The position numbers and the translations under genes are program-made. This document shows positions 45,820 through 57,017 of a stretch of DNA of 64,000 bases, piece by piece. Below the pieces are notes generated by a model that made no database searches, had not been told where the DNA came from, and saw nothing but the letters and a program-made list of their open reading frames with translations. Positions within the stretch are counted from its first letter, which is position 1, and each line of letters starts with the position of its first letter. Source of the stretch: Deuterostichococcus epilithicus (Eukaryota > Chlorophyta > Trebouxiophyceae > Prasiolales > Stichococcaceae); contig JAVTLE010000005.1 of the NCBI GenBank assembly GCA_033439295.1, forward strand, positions 3,274,501 to 3,338,500, in the 5' to 3' direction.

Positions 45820-46376
45820 ACAGCAATGCTTACAGCATGCACGATGAACTACAATGCCAATGTTGGTAAATCAACTAGATCCGAACCAAACTTCAAGCTT
45901 GCTGGAAGCAATTGTGTTGTACGCAATTTGGCTGCACATGACCCGTGACCATCTCCCAATGAACAGACGCCAAAGGAGCATTCAGTCGAAGATTTGTTCA
46001 CCTGCACGACATATCGCATCATCAGAATGTCTCCACATCACAGCCGTGAACAAATCGAAGCTGGTGTAGACAATGATTTTGCACGCTGATGGCCCCTGCT
46101 GCTGCCTCTCGATTGGTTTTCCCATCTCTCAGTACTGTGAGGGGACCAAGGAAGCAGCGGTGGCCACGTCACATGCTGAGATGCGACCAGCACCACGATG
46201 CCAGCACTTCCGCCACGCCAAGATTCACAGGGCAGCAGTCATACATCAGCAATAGGGCACAACGAGTCTGCAGGCAATGCTCTCATCCAGGCTCCAGATG
46301 TTTAGCCGGAGCACCGACGAGGTTCAGCAAGTACAGGTGGTTGCATAGAGGGAAGAAAGCAAGCATGGATCCTCAC
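45820..46376. other. Convergent 3' region between ALKBH1-like and transporter genes
   Basis: It holds the 3' untranslated region of the dioxygenase gene and the 3' end of the transporter gene, including its short last exon, which I could not place with confidence (one reading ends at 46239). No other feature is visible. Confidence 0.45.
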
Positions 46377-49300
46377 CTGTGCTCCAGATGTTCCAAACGA
46401 GGGCACCGACAAGGTACAGCGCCACGGCAACGCCCCACACCTCGTCCCAGGTGCCGTGCTTCAGGATGTAGCCGGTAGCGGCCGTGCCAAAGACGCCCGC
46501 CAGCACGCCGGCGGTGTTCGACATGCCCAGCAAAACGCCGGCGTACCGGGGACCAATGTCCTGCGCAGCGCATTGCACGTGAGATGAGCGACATGCTCGC
46601 CAGCCCGGTCAACCAGGTGTCCAGCTCCGGTGGGGAGGTATCAGGTGCAGCTGCCGGTGCGGTAGTACGGATGGGGAGGAGATGATGCAGGCACCCTCCC
46701 ATGCCGCAGAATTGCAACGCAGAGCAGAGTCTCAAGGGGATGGCCAGGACTCGAGCAGCTAACATTGAGCTCTCAGCATCAAGAGGCCTTGGGATCAAAT
46801 GAGTGACACCTGGTGGTTGGAGTAGAGGCCGGACTGAGAGAAGGCATCCAGACCCTGCGACGCCATCATGCAGGCGACGGCCGCGACAGGGCTGTGCACT
46901 CGGCCGAGGTTACTCAAGAAGAACGCAGGACCCAGGAAGCCGATCTGCAAGTGCATACTCGCATCTCAGACTCGTGTCGCATGTGAGGGTGGTACATGCT
47001 CAGCGGGACAGCGCGCCAGGCCATTTCGGCTCGGGTCAGCAGTACAGCATGCGGCAATAGCTTGATCGCCAATGCGCGCCACGAGATGATGCAAATGCAA
47101 GCGGCCTTCAGCACGTTTCATGGAGCGGTCGCAGACCGGAGTGCCAGCCCGAGACAGCCGAGCTGCATCAAGAAAAGGTGTGTGAGTTCGGCAGCGCACC
47201 GACTGCATGATCTTGCGCACGGTGGTGACGCTGACGCCGCGGGTGACCATCTTGTCGGCAATCCAGCCGCCCACGTTGCTGGTCACCGCCATTGTCATCC
47301 ACGGCAGCACCGAGTAGATGCCCGACTTCATGAGGTCAAAGCCCAGCACCTGGTTGTAGCTGCGGGCAAGGCAGGGTCGCCCAGTGTCAGACATCAGCAG
47401 CCCATCGGAGACATAAAGAATGACGGCTGACCCCGGCGCATCTGTGCTGTCTGGCCCAAAGGCAGTGATTCAGTACAATGCAGCACAATGGGAGCATGCG
47501 GCCAGCGAACGGGCGTCAGGCAAAGGTCTGCAGGCAGGGCGAGGGACGCACTAGGTGGGCATCCACGTGAGCAGGATGAAGGTGCCCCAGTTATGACAAA
47601 AGTGAGCCACCTGCAAGATGGAAAATATGCACAACATGTGGGACACTTGGGTCTGCCACTGAAATGTGAGCAGTTGCCATGCATGAGGACGGCTGCGGCA
47701 CAGCAACAGACACTATGATACTCAGATGCGAAGAAGGAAAGGGGGGAGTACGCACAATCAGCGCCCAGACGGCTGGCTTCGAGAGCAGCAGCTTCCATGG
47801 GATCTTACCAACTGACGCCTGCAGGGACCCGATGTATCACATGAGGGCTCTCAACTCGCATGTGCATGATGCAGGTTGCAGATATGCAGACATATATGAT
47901 TAGCATCTGCGCAGGCGCCTTGATGGAAGAAGGATGCTCCTTCGTGCTGCCGCCACCATGCACACGCAGCCAGACAATGAGGTTCCTTTCGGCTGCACGC
48001 AAAAAGTCGATCTACCCGCGGGTGGTCACCTGGTCGCAGGTGTTCTCTATGATGTACTCAGACTCCTCCTGCGACACGAGGCCATCGCTGCCGGGGCCGC
48101 TGCTGGCGTTCTGCGCCCAGAAGGCGAACCACAGCACGCCCAGGCTGCCGAAGATGAAGAACACCGACGACCAGCCGAGCGACGCGATCATGTGCGGCGA
48201 CAGCGCCAGGCCCAGTATGGATCCGGTGTACATGCCGCTGTACACCAGCGCCAGCGAGCGCGAGCGCTCCTGCTTTGGCACCCACCTGCGGCGCAGAGGT
48301 CAACTGGAGGATCGGATGTCCGTGACGCCAAGCGCTGGCTCGGAATGCTGCGTCAGCTTGTGTCAGTCAGCAGCACAGAGCGGGCTGGCCTCACAGAACA
48401 ATCGCAGTCGCTTCGAGCAGCTCTGCGCAGCCCCTCACCTGGACAGCAGGTTGTTCATAGCGGGCATTGCAACGCCCTCGCCAATACCCATGCACGCCCG
48501 CGCCGCCAACAGGAACTGCAACATCGAAATGCCCTTTAGACATGTTTGGCGCTTGAAACAAGGGTGCCATGCAATGAGGCTATCAACCAGCATTGTGCTG
48601 TTCTGCAGCGACGCCAGCACCCACCGGCAGGCCGAGCTGCGCGGCGAACGGCGTCAGCGCCGTGGCGATGGACCACCAGACCACGCCAAAACCCAAGATG
48701 GGCTTGCCGCCAAACTTGTCCGCCCACACACCCCCCGCCACTTGCGTCTGCAGAACAGGGCCTTCACCAGTTTGTTCAGTAGATGCAGGTCGATTGCAGG
48801 CGTGCTGGTCATATGTCATCACATCAATTGCAAGCGGCAATGTGCTGCACAAGCAGATGCCACGGGCAACAAAGAGGCATGCAGGCCCAAAGAAGCTAAA
48901 GGCAAACCGTGAGATAGCCCCTGCGATTGCATGGAAAGACAGCATGCTGAGATCACTAGGATCGGAGCAGCACAGGGCATGCAATGGGGCGCGCATCCAG
49001 AAGGGTTCGCACCAGAAGAAGGACGACTGGACCAGGCCGATGGTCTGGCTGTCCCAAGCGTACTGCTTGGCCATCGGCAGGATGGCGATGCTCATGTTCA
49101 CGCGGTCCATGTTGCACAGCATGAACGCCACGAAGCACAGCGCGACGATGGTGTATCGCCGCTGCCACCGTGACGCCGCCTTTGCAGGCTTGGCCTGCGG
49201 TGTCAGTAGGCCGAGCCACTTCTCTGAATGCACTGGGAATTGAACAGTCGCCCTGTGTCTTGCACAACACACCCGCGCAGGCTCCTATGTGTGCAAGCAC

Positions 49301-49498
49301 GGGTGTAGATTGCTGATAGGATGAAGATAGGTGCTGTGCACTCGCCTGCACGAGATCGCCGATGGCTGCAGCCATAGGCGACTGATCAGTGCTGTTGAAG
49401 ACGGAGCCGCCCTGGGACATGCCACAAACTTGTCTGAGCACAGTGGCGGCTGCATCGCTTCTCTTCAAGTCGTCTGCGATGTCTAGATACTCATGCAT
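46377..49498 (-). CDS. PHT4/ANTR-type anion transporter (SLC17, major facilitator)
   Basis: Plant members of this family move phosphate or ascorbate across plastid envelope or thylakoid membranes. The core is intact: VALCFVAFMLCNMDRVNMSI and AILPMAKQYAWD (TM1, about 49065-49155), TQVAGGVWADKFGGKPILGF (about 48690-48750), AARACMGIGEGVAMPAMNNL (about 48440-48500), PKQERSRSLALVYSGMYTGS and IFGSLGVLWFAFWAQNASSG (about 48095-48280), GIYSVLPWMTMAVTSNVGGW then IADKMVTRGVSVTTVRKIMQ (about 47205-47330), LGPAFFLSNLGRVHSP (about 46895-46940), IGPRYAGVLLGMSNTAGVLA and GYILKHGTWDEVWGVAVALY to VWNIWST (46377-46560). The start given (ATG 49496-49498, MHEYLDIADDLKRSD) is one choice; an upstream Arg/Ala-rich stretch (about 49660-49870) looks like a transit peptide and may be exon 1. 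The last few residues lie in an unplaced exon below 46370. Confidence 0.9.
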
Positions 49499-50508
49499 AT
49501 TGTTGAGGAATGTGCATCCGAGTCAAGGCTGTAGACATAACGCCGGGACAGGACTGTCGATCACCTTTGAGAGGGTGCCGTCCTCTGAGGGTGCGTCACC
49601 GTCCCTCGAATCATTCTGGCCCCGTGCCACCTGCTGTCTCCTGGAGCTGCCAAGAAGCCCCTACGAACATGTTGGCGTGCACTCCCTCGTATCGGACGTC
49701 CGTGCCATCATGGTGCAATCGCCGCCTGCGGCAGCCCGAAGCTTTGCTGCGCATCCACATCTGGAAACCCACCTGACGGAGGCTGCTGCCGCTGGTCGAA
49801 TGTCTGGCCGATGCCATCTGGCCCAGGCTGGACTGAAACTGGCAGCGAATAGGTGCAGCCCTGCACGCATGAAGTTTGTGCTAGGAACTTGCAAAGATCA
49901 CCTTTACCCTACTCCGAGGTGCTGCTGCTGATCCGAGCCGATGCTGCAGCACCAGCGCATTGCGCCTACCTTACATCACTCTTGAACGCTTTTCGCTGTA
50001 GACGGCGGGAGCCAGCAGCCAGCCTGCATGGCCATGTGCTTGCACACTCTTTCCGATACCCAAGGGGCGCGGCGGCTGGTCTCAGATGCGTGGAGGACTG
50101 CATGAGAGCCAGGACCAGGCTCTATGCCGCTCCTTGGAGCCAATCCGCCTTCTGTGTGCTTCAGAATTCTGCCTGAAACTTCAAAGGCCTGTCGGCTCAG
50201 CGACACAGTCCTTTGAGCGAGGAGTGTTGCAAAAGACGCAATGCTCTATGCCGCATAGGTTCAAAATCAAAGTAGCTGTGCCAGTGCTGTCAACGTGCTT
50301 GCAAGACACCGCGCTCTTCAATGTGTGCGTCTTTTTACGCCAAAACACGTCGACGCGACGAACCCACCCCGGTGTGGTACGACAGATAAGAATCCCCTGC
50401 CTAGCTGGCAATAAGGTCCCAGAAATCTGGAGCAAGTCCCCTCCTTGAGACTCCCAAACACCAGCTTGGCAATAGCTGACGGGCTGAGCATGGTCCCCCG
50501 AATTGCCA
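49499..50508. other. Region upstream of the transporter and downstream of the AhpC/TSA gene
   Basis: About 1 kb between two minus-strand genes. Its left part may contain a transit-peptide exon of the transporter (about 49660-49870). A minus-strand TGTAA at 49971-49975 is a possible 3' end signal for the AhpC/TSA gene. No other gene is evident. Confidence 0.4.
49971..49975 (-). terminator. Possible TGTAA polyadenylation signal for the AhpC/TSA gene
   Basis: TTACA on the plus strand gives TGTAA on the coding strand, about 535 bp past the stop at 50509. Position and motif fit chlorophyte usage; the evidence is weak. Confidence 0.3.
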
Positions 50509-51970
50509 TCACAGCCCTGCAGCAGCCAAAATCTCCTCCGGCTCAGCATGCGCTCCGGTAGCAGGGTCATAGTGCGACCATACCAGCTCGCTGCCGTTGA
50601 AGTAGAACGCGCCGCCTTGCTGGTACGCCTGAAGGGAGAAACATCAGTCTTGAAGGTACAGTTGCGGCGGTGTGCACCCGCCTATGCAGAAGTGCAAGCG
50701 GCGGCAAGCCGATGTGGTCGAGATGCAAGGCGTGCCTGTCCCTTCTTGGTCGGAATCCACGGCTTCCAGTTCGCCAGCGCTTCTCGCGCACCCTTGAGGC
50801 CGTCCTTCCGAAGGCGCTTCCACAGCGTCAGCGGAGTCCTGTGGATCAACAGCCACCGACTTGATTACTGGAGTCAACCCTCGACCTGGGTCTGACAGCA
50901 CAGTCCTTGATGCGCAGGGCTCGCACAGTGCATCGCAGCGTGCGCATGATTCGCCCTTACCTTGGGTCGAAGAACGTGGCGATGGGCCCTGTGATGAAAA
51001 GCAGACGACATCTTGCTGAACAGACACAGACGCCAATGCCAGGTGCAATAATGGGCATCACAAAGGAAGATACACCCTTGTATCGGAGCAGCGCGCACCA
51101 GTGTTCTTCAGCTGCAGCTTGTCGTATGTGATGTTGTCAGGATCAGCAAGTAACTGCTCTGAGGGGAAGCCCGTCAGATCAGCGAATTCTAAGCCTCTGC
51201 ACGTTGAACACGATGAAACCGCTGAAGAAGATGAGCGCCAAGGTAGTCATATGAGCCGGACCAGAGCACGCGGCAGACATTCAGATGTCATCAATGTGTT
51301 GGAGTCGGCATGGTGCTTGCCGTGGCGGAGGACCGATGCTGATGAGGTACAGCTTGATGTTTTCCTGTTGCAGCTTCGGCAGCACCTGCCTCTGCAAGTC
51401 TCTGGCAAGCTCCTGGCAGAAGTTGCAGCCTGTGGCGCAAATATTTGCTGTCATCATACACCGGCACTGAACCGCTCAGGCAGTCGACAGGCAGAATCGC
51501 TCTGCTCCACTCACCCATGGAGCGAGCGAAGACAAGAAACACACGGTCCTTCTCTGCGTCCCAAAGTTCCGTGATGGGCACCTCCTTCTGCTCGGACACC
51601 AGCCAGACCTGCACAGACAGAATTCTAGTGATGGCGCAAATTCTGCCTATGCACAGGCCTGTGCCAAAGACGCATGTGCAACTTGTGTGCCCTAAACCCG
51701 CACCTTGACGCCGTCCAGCTTCTGGAAAGCCTCGCTGGCCCTTTTGGATCCGCTGGCAGCAGCTGCGGAGCACTGCACGCTGCGAGCAGAGCTGCGCTGC
51801 TGCTGCATCCTGACCGAGCTGCACGACCGCGCAGGAACGGATGTGCAGGCCAGCGGTGCGAACGCTGGCGGTCGATTTAACTGAGCTGAGCTGGAAGCAG
51901 CCGTTGTGAATGCATGCACCTGCCGAGGACAGAGCTGCACCGCTCGTGACGTCGACAAATAAGCACGCAT
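50509..51970 (-). CDS. Chloroplast AhpC/TSA-family thioredoxin-like protein (PRXL2-like)
   Basis: ATG at 51968-51970, TGA at 50509-50511. The first ~75 residues are Ser/Ala/Arg-rich, a plastid transit peptide. Then ASEAFQKLDGVKV (about 51705-51745), VWLVSEQKEVPITELWDAEK and DRVFLVFARSMG (about 51515-51610), the redox segment GCNFCQELARDLQRQVLPKL with a CxxC pair (about 51370-51440), ENIKLYLISIG (about 51335-51365), LTGFPSEQLLADPDNITYDK (about 51115-51180), GPIATFFDPR (about 50960-50990), LRKRLRKDGLKGAREALANW (about 50765-50820), and the family C-terminus GGAFYFNGSELVWSHYDPAT ending EPEEILAAAGL. This matches plant AhpC/TSA antioxidant-like proteins. The substrate is unknown; a thiol-redox role in the stroma is the likely function. 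It is divergent with DHQ-SDH. Confidence 0.86.
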
Positions 51971-52281
51971 ATTTTTTATTTACAGACTCCGACGTACACT
52001 TGTGTACCCAGTTGCCAGCGGCGGTGGATCCTGATCTTGATTTCAGCTTTGCTTGGACAAGAGTCTGTGTCAGAACAACTTGTGTACCGTAATTGACATG
52101 CGAGCTTCTCCACTTGTCAGACAGGGTGCCTACGAATGGCCACCACTTCACCCAGAATCAGCCAGGCCATGCGCAGGCTCGATCGCAATTGACTTCAGGC
52201 ACGATATCTTCAAAGCCTCTGCTGGACAACCTGCAGCAAGCTGCGGACCCGCGCTCCCCCGACACACGCGGAACCGAAGTC
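51971..52281. promoter_or_regulatory. Short divergent promoter region, AhpC/TSA gene and DHQ-SDH
   Basis: Only 311 bp separate the two start codons, so the two plastid-enzyme genes probably share a bidirectional promoter. An AT-rich stretch (ATTTTTTATTTA, 51970-51981) lies just upstream of the AhpC/TSA start. No other element is recognised. Confidence 0.5.
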
Positions 52282-55200
52282 ATGCTGGAACTGCTGCACC
52301 ATCGCACGTGCTATCCCAACGGCGTTGCCCATGCAGACTTGGTGAATTGCAGCCTTACTGCAAGGCCAATCTGCCGGGGCGCCCGCCGCCAGCTGCACTG
52401 CAGCTTAACCACAGCGCAGCCTCTGCACGCCGGTCCCTCCACGCGCAGCCACCGCGCCGCCGCTCACAGCGGGATGCAAGCGCGCGCGGCAGTCAATGAG
52501 GCCGCGCAGTCCTCCGCGGAGCCAGTGGCCGCACCGCAACGCACCCAAATCTGCACCATCGTCACGGCTGCCACCGTGCGGGAGGCCATGCGGGAGTGCG
52601 CGGAAGCGATTACCAGCGGCGCCGACATCGTCGAGCTGCGGCTCGACTTTCTGGACGCCTTCGACCCGCAGGAGGACCTGGCGCCGCTGCTGGCCGCCTG
52701 CTCGCTGCCGTGCATCGTCACCTGCCGCCCCGACTGGGAGGGGTGGGGCGATGCTGCGGCTGTGATGTTGGGTTCTGTTCGATCATTGCGCAGCCACTTG
52801 CACATATGGGGTTGCTGCATGGTCAACCTCCGCCAGACTCGCCGCAACCGTCAGACGCCATGAAGCGTCTTGGTTGCAACCCTGCAGCGGTCAATATGCG
52901 GGCGACGAGCCGACGCGGTTGGCAATCCTCAAGTACGCGGCGGTACTGGGCGCCGAGTACATCGATGTGGAGCTGAAGACGGCGCCCTTCTTCTTTGCGG
53001 GTGCGTTACGCTTACTGGCGGGCAGCGCCTGCAGCGGCGGTGCCGCGAGGGCCCCAGACGCGCGTTCATGCCGTTGACGATGAAACTTGGCGGCTGTCCG
53101 ACAACAAGCATGATGGCCGTGGCTATGGCGGCACGATGCGGCAATGCAATGCGCCGTAGAGCGTTACGTGTATGATCCCGCTATGGGTGCCCCATGTGCC
53201 CAGGCGGCGGCGAGCTGCCGAGCAGCACCAAGGTCATCGTGTCGTACCATGACTTTGAGGAGACGCCCGATGCCGCGACGCTGCGCAACTTGGTGGACGC
53301 CATGTTTGGCTGCGGCGGCCACATCGCCAAGGTGGCCGCCACCGCCACAAACATTGCGGACTCGATGCGCATGCTCGATCTGCTGAAGGAGCAGAAGGGT
53401 GGGTTGCTGGCTTGCTCGCGAAATCTGACCAAAGTTGCCAAGCCCTTGAACAAAAGCTACCTTGTCCGAAGTGTGAGCACGCGCCTGCAGCACCCAAGCC
53501 TAAAGAAACAAAGGGTGGGTGCTGGGCGCTACTCCTGGCTATGTGAAGCTCCCTGTGCGGATGTCCCTGCGAGACCTGAAGGAGGAGAAGGGTGGATTTC
53601 CATGCTAGCCCTCTCAACAAGAGCACCAGTCTGAGCTGTGTGCACGCCTCGGCACCACATGAGACTGCATGGGCAGATGCGCAGCCCCTGGCTGCCTGGC
53701 GCAGGCACAGGCGGCTATTCGCACCTCTCACTCGAAGCCTGCAGTCACCATCTCGCATGGCCCTTGCACACGCCCCAGCTGCCGATGCCTGCTGCGCAGG
53801 GCCGACAATTGCGCTCTCCATGGGCGAGCGCGGGCTGCCGGCGCGGCTGCTGGCGCCAAAGTACGGCGCCTTCCTGACGTTTGGCGCGCTGCGAGCCGGC
53901 AAGGAGAGCGCGCCAGGTACTGCTGCACTTGCTGCGCCATCGGGCTCGTTACATTGAGTCTAGCCCATTGTCTTTTCATACATCTCATTGTAGAATGCAT
54001 AAGCACGAGATGTTGTGTTCAGTTTTCATGCGGATTGCCTGCAGCAAACTGCAGCATGAAAACCCCAATGTGGGGGAGAGGGCACGAGTGCAGGGTTGTA
54101 TCTGGCTGACGGCGTGGCAGTTGCTCGTGCGGACAGGGCAGCCGACGGTGAACCAACTGCTGACGATGTATCGTCTGCACGAGCAGACAGCGTCCACCAA
54201 GGTGCGATAGAGTCGGCGCTGCAGCTGCTGTGCACGACTCACGACTCCTGCTCAAGCCTTCGCCTGCATATATCCTCAGGTTGTTGTGGCCAAAGCAAAC
54301 TTGTTCTCTGCCCAATGCGTGCGGCCTCGCTTGTCAGCTGCATGATGCTGCAAGGGAGAGGTACCAATCAGCAAGAAACCCCTGAGACAGGTCCGAAGAT
54401 GCCGGAAACTGCCACTAATGCCTCAGGTGTACGGCGTGGTGGGCAACCCAGTGGCTCACAGCCGCAGCCCAGCGCTGCACAACGCAGCGTTCGCGGCGGC
54501 GGGCATCGACGCGGTGTACCTGCCGCTGCTTGTGGATGACATGGACACTTTCCTGGCGGCGTTTGGCGGGCAGGAGTTTGGCGGCTTCAGCGTCACCATC
54601 CCGCACAAGGCATGTTAAATTGAGCTGCGGCCAGGACTTTGTCTGCCTCCAGATGGCAGTGGCAGCGGTGATCTACACATAACCCTGCTGCACACGGTGG
54701 CGGGCGCAGATGCGCGCGGCCATCACAGCTGTATCTCTGACTTCACACAGACTCTCCTTGCTGCATTCATGCTACCAACATTTCTGCCTGCAGGCGGCAG
54801 CGCTGGCGGCGGCGGCAGAGGCAGACCCCGTGGCGGCACAGATCGGCGCCGCCAACACGCTGGTCCGCCAGCCGGACGGCTCCCTCTCCGCGCACAACAC
54901 CGACTGGTCAGCCGCCATCTCCGCCATCGAGCGGGGCATCGACGGCGCGGCAGGTGCGGCGTGGCTCGTGCCTGGGCAGTGGCTGACCGGAGATCTGATG
55001 GGCGCTTTGCGACGGCGGAGCGCTGCGTAAAACGGCTTGCACCTGCAGGATCAATTGTCCATCGTGGTGATGCAGACCTCTGGCGGCTCTGCTCCGCCGG
55101 GCCCTTTTTCCAGCGGCATGCCTGTGTCGTCAGGCGGCACTGGCGACAGCAGCAGCAACTGCAGCGCCTTGCCGTTGACGGGCGGTGCTGTTGCCGGCAC

Positions 55201-56441
55201 AGGCAGGGGTTGGTTCTCCCACCGTGACGCGCAGGCAGCTCTGGCGGCAACGGCAGTGCCCCGCCGCTGACGTGGAGCAGTTCGATGCAGGGCACAGGGA
55301 ACAACAAGGGAGACTTTGCGGCTTCTCGTGACGTGCAGGCAGCTCAGGCAGCAGCGACGGCGGCGCCTCGCCGCTGGCGGGCAAGTCGGTGCTGGTGCTG
55401 GGGGTCGGCGGCGCTGGGCGGGCGATCGCCTTTGGCGCGGCGCAGGCGGGCGCTCAGGTGAGGCGATGCTGCCCAGCAATCGCGGAGCAGCAGCAGCCAG
55501 CAGCAGCAGACAGCAGCGAGCCTGTCGGGCATGAGGCCCCCCCTGAAGCAACGAGCTGCCCAGCACGCGATGGGCCGAATTACGACAGGGCAGCGGTGAC
55601 CCGGATGATGAGAGAGACCAGCAGCCCCGCCTTTCGCCTGCTGTGTGGGGCAATCCAGGAGGATACGAGGCAGGACTGCGCTTGTCACGAGCTGCAGAAC
55701 CCATGCAGGTCATCCTCGCCAACCGGAGTAGGGGCAAGGCAGACGAACTCGCGGCGGCCATGGGCAGCGGCACGACAGTCGCCAGCCTGGAAGACGTCAC
55801 TGCAGGTGCCAATTGTCACATCAGCCTGCTGCCTGTCCTGCGGGACCCTTGCAGGCACAGTCCCGGCGCACTGCTGCTTGCCTGGTTTCCAGGGAATCGA
55901 TGCAGGCACCGCCACAGTTTTGGATGCACAACTTTGGATGCACCGCCGCTGATGCGCGTGCATATGACGCAGGCGCTGTGACTGCTGATGTGCTCGTCAA
56001 CACGACGTCAGTGGGCATGCACCCCGCGGTGGGCGAGTCGCCCGTGGCCGCCGCCGCCCTGCCGCGCTTTCAGGTCGTTTTCGACGCCATCTACACGCCG
56101 CTGGAGACGCAGCTCCTGAAGGTGCGCGGAGTCGCCGCACGCTGCGTGAACTCAGATGATCTTCCAGTCTTTGAGTGTCTTCAGGAGAGCCGATCTCTCC
56201 CGGCATGGCGTGGCCTGCATCAGGAAGGTGCATGTTCCTACCGTAGATATGGTGTACGAGTGACTCGACGCTCTGTCACTGGCTGCCTGTGCTTCCCATG
56301 CAGGACGCACGGGAAGCAGGGTGCACGCCCATCAGCGGGCTTGAGATGTTTGTGGGGCAAGCGGCGGACCAGTTCAAGCTGTTCACCGGGCAGGAGGCGC
56401 CAGTGGACCTAATGCGGCAGGTTGTTTTGGACAGCCTCTGA
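52282..56441 (+). CDS. Bifunctional 3-dehydroquinate dehydratase-shikimate dehydrogenase
   Basis: Catalyses steps three and four of the plastid shikimate pathway. ATG 52282 gives a ~70-residue transit peptide; a second in-frame ATG (52474) precedes the catalytic part. Stop TGA 56439-56441. The dehydratase half has ICTIVTAATVREAMRECAEA, GADIVELRLDFLDAF, PCIVTCRPDWEG (52550-52742), RLAILKYAAVLGAEYIDVEL (about 52918-52977), the base His in VIVSYHDFEETPD (about 53235-53275), the Schiff-base Lys in GHIAKVAATATN (about 53318-53353) and ALSMGERGLPARLLAPKYGA (about 53810-53870). The dehydrogenase half has VYGVVGNPVAHSRSPALHNA, FSVTIPHK (about 54427-54610), AAQIGAANTLV and HNTDW (catalytic Asp; 54834-54906), the NADP motif LVLGVGGAGRAIAFGAAQAG (about 55394-55453), VILANRSRGKADELAAAMGS (about 55708), DVLVNTTSVGMHP (about 55987), VVFDAIYTPLETQLLK (about 56075) and ISGLEMFVGQAADQFKLFTG. 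All key residues are present. About twelve exons. Confidence 0.96.
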
Positions 56442-57017
56442 CGAGGGCCGGCGCTGCATAATGGTTCTGGATGGGCGGTGCAATTGTACTCAGGAGCTGA
56501 GGCAATCTCGAGAGCATTCTTCGACAGCGAGTGAACCAGACAGCACCTTTGTAACGGAGCCCTCGTCCGAGAGGGGGGCCGGGGTTTTGACATGTTTGTG
56601 TCAAATCTGATTGGTGCCGCACGCAAATGCAAACATTTCGCCAGCAATGCTACTTAACGCATCAGTCACAGAACAGCAACTGATACCTCAAGTTGTCCGA
56701 AGTGAATGAACTGCTCAGTGCAAACCACGTACACCTCTACCCTGATGTACACGCTGCAGCACAGAAGTCAAGTTCTGCAAATACATCTCGCCTTGCAGCG
56801 TGCAGCCATGGCTGACTCAGCAGGCGCCTCACCGCCAGCCGCAGAGCCAGTCCATCACACAACTCGCATCAGCACCGCAATTCTGCAACCTGATCGCGGC
56901 GAATCCGGCGGCCAGCGCGCCCAATCTGTCCCAGTGAGTCCCGGTCCCGGCAGCACGCCGGCCCCCCGCTGCGCCCTCGACCGGGCGCGGCACGCCTTCA
57001 AGCACTTCTGGGCGCCG
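56442..57017. other. Convergent 3' region between DHQ-SDH and the acyltransferase
   Basis: These 576 bp should hold the two 3' untranslated regions. A plus-strand TGTAA (56550-56554) is a plausible polyadenylation signal for DHQ-SDH. Nothing else is recognised. Confidence 0.45.
56550..56554 (+). terminator. Possible TGTAA polyadenylation signal for DHQ-SDH
   Basis: TGTAA lies 109 bp after the DHQ-SDH stop, a typical distance for the chlorophyte signal. The motif is short. Confidence 0.45.

Noticed and set aside
47860-48912. Plus-strand open frame of 350 residues
   Set aside because: It is antisense to well-supported exons of the PHT4/ANTR-type transporter and has no recognisable motif. Long antisense frames are common in GC-rich coding DNA.
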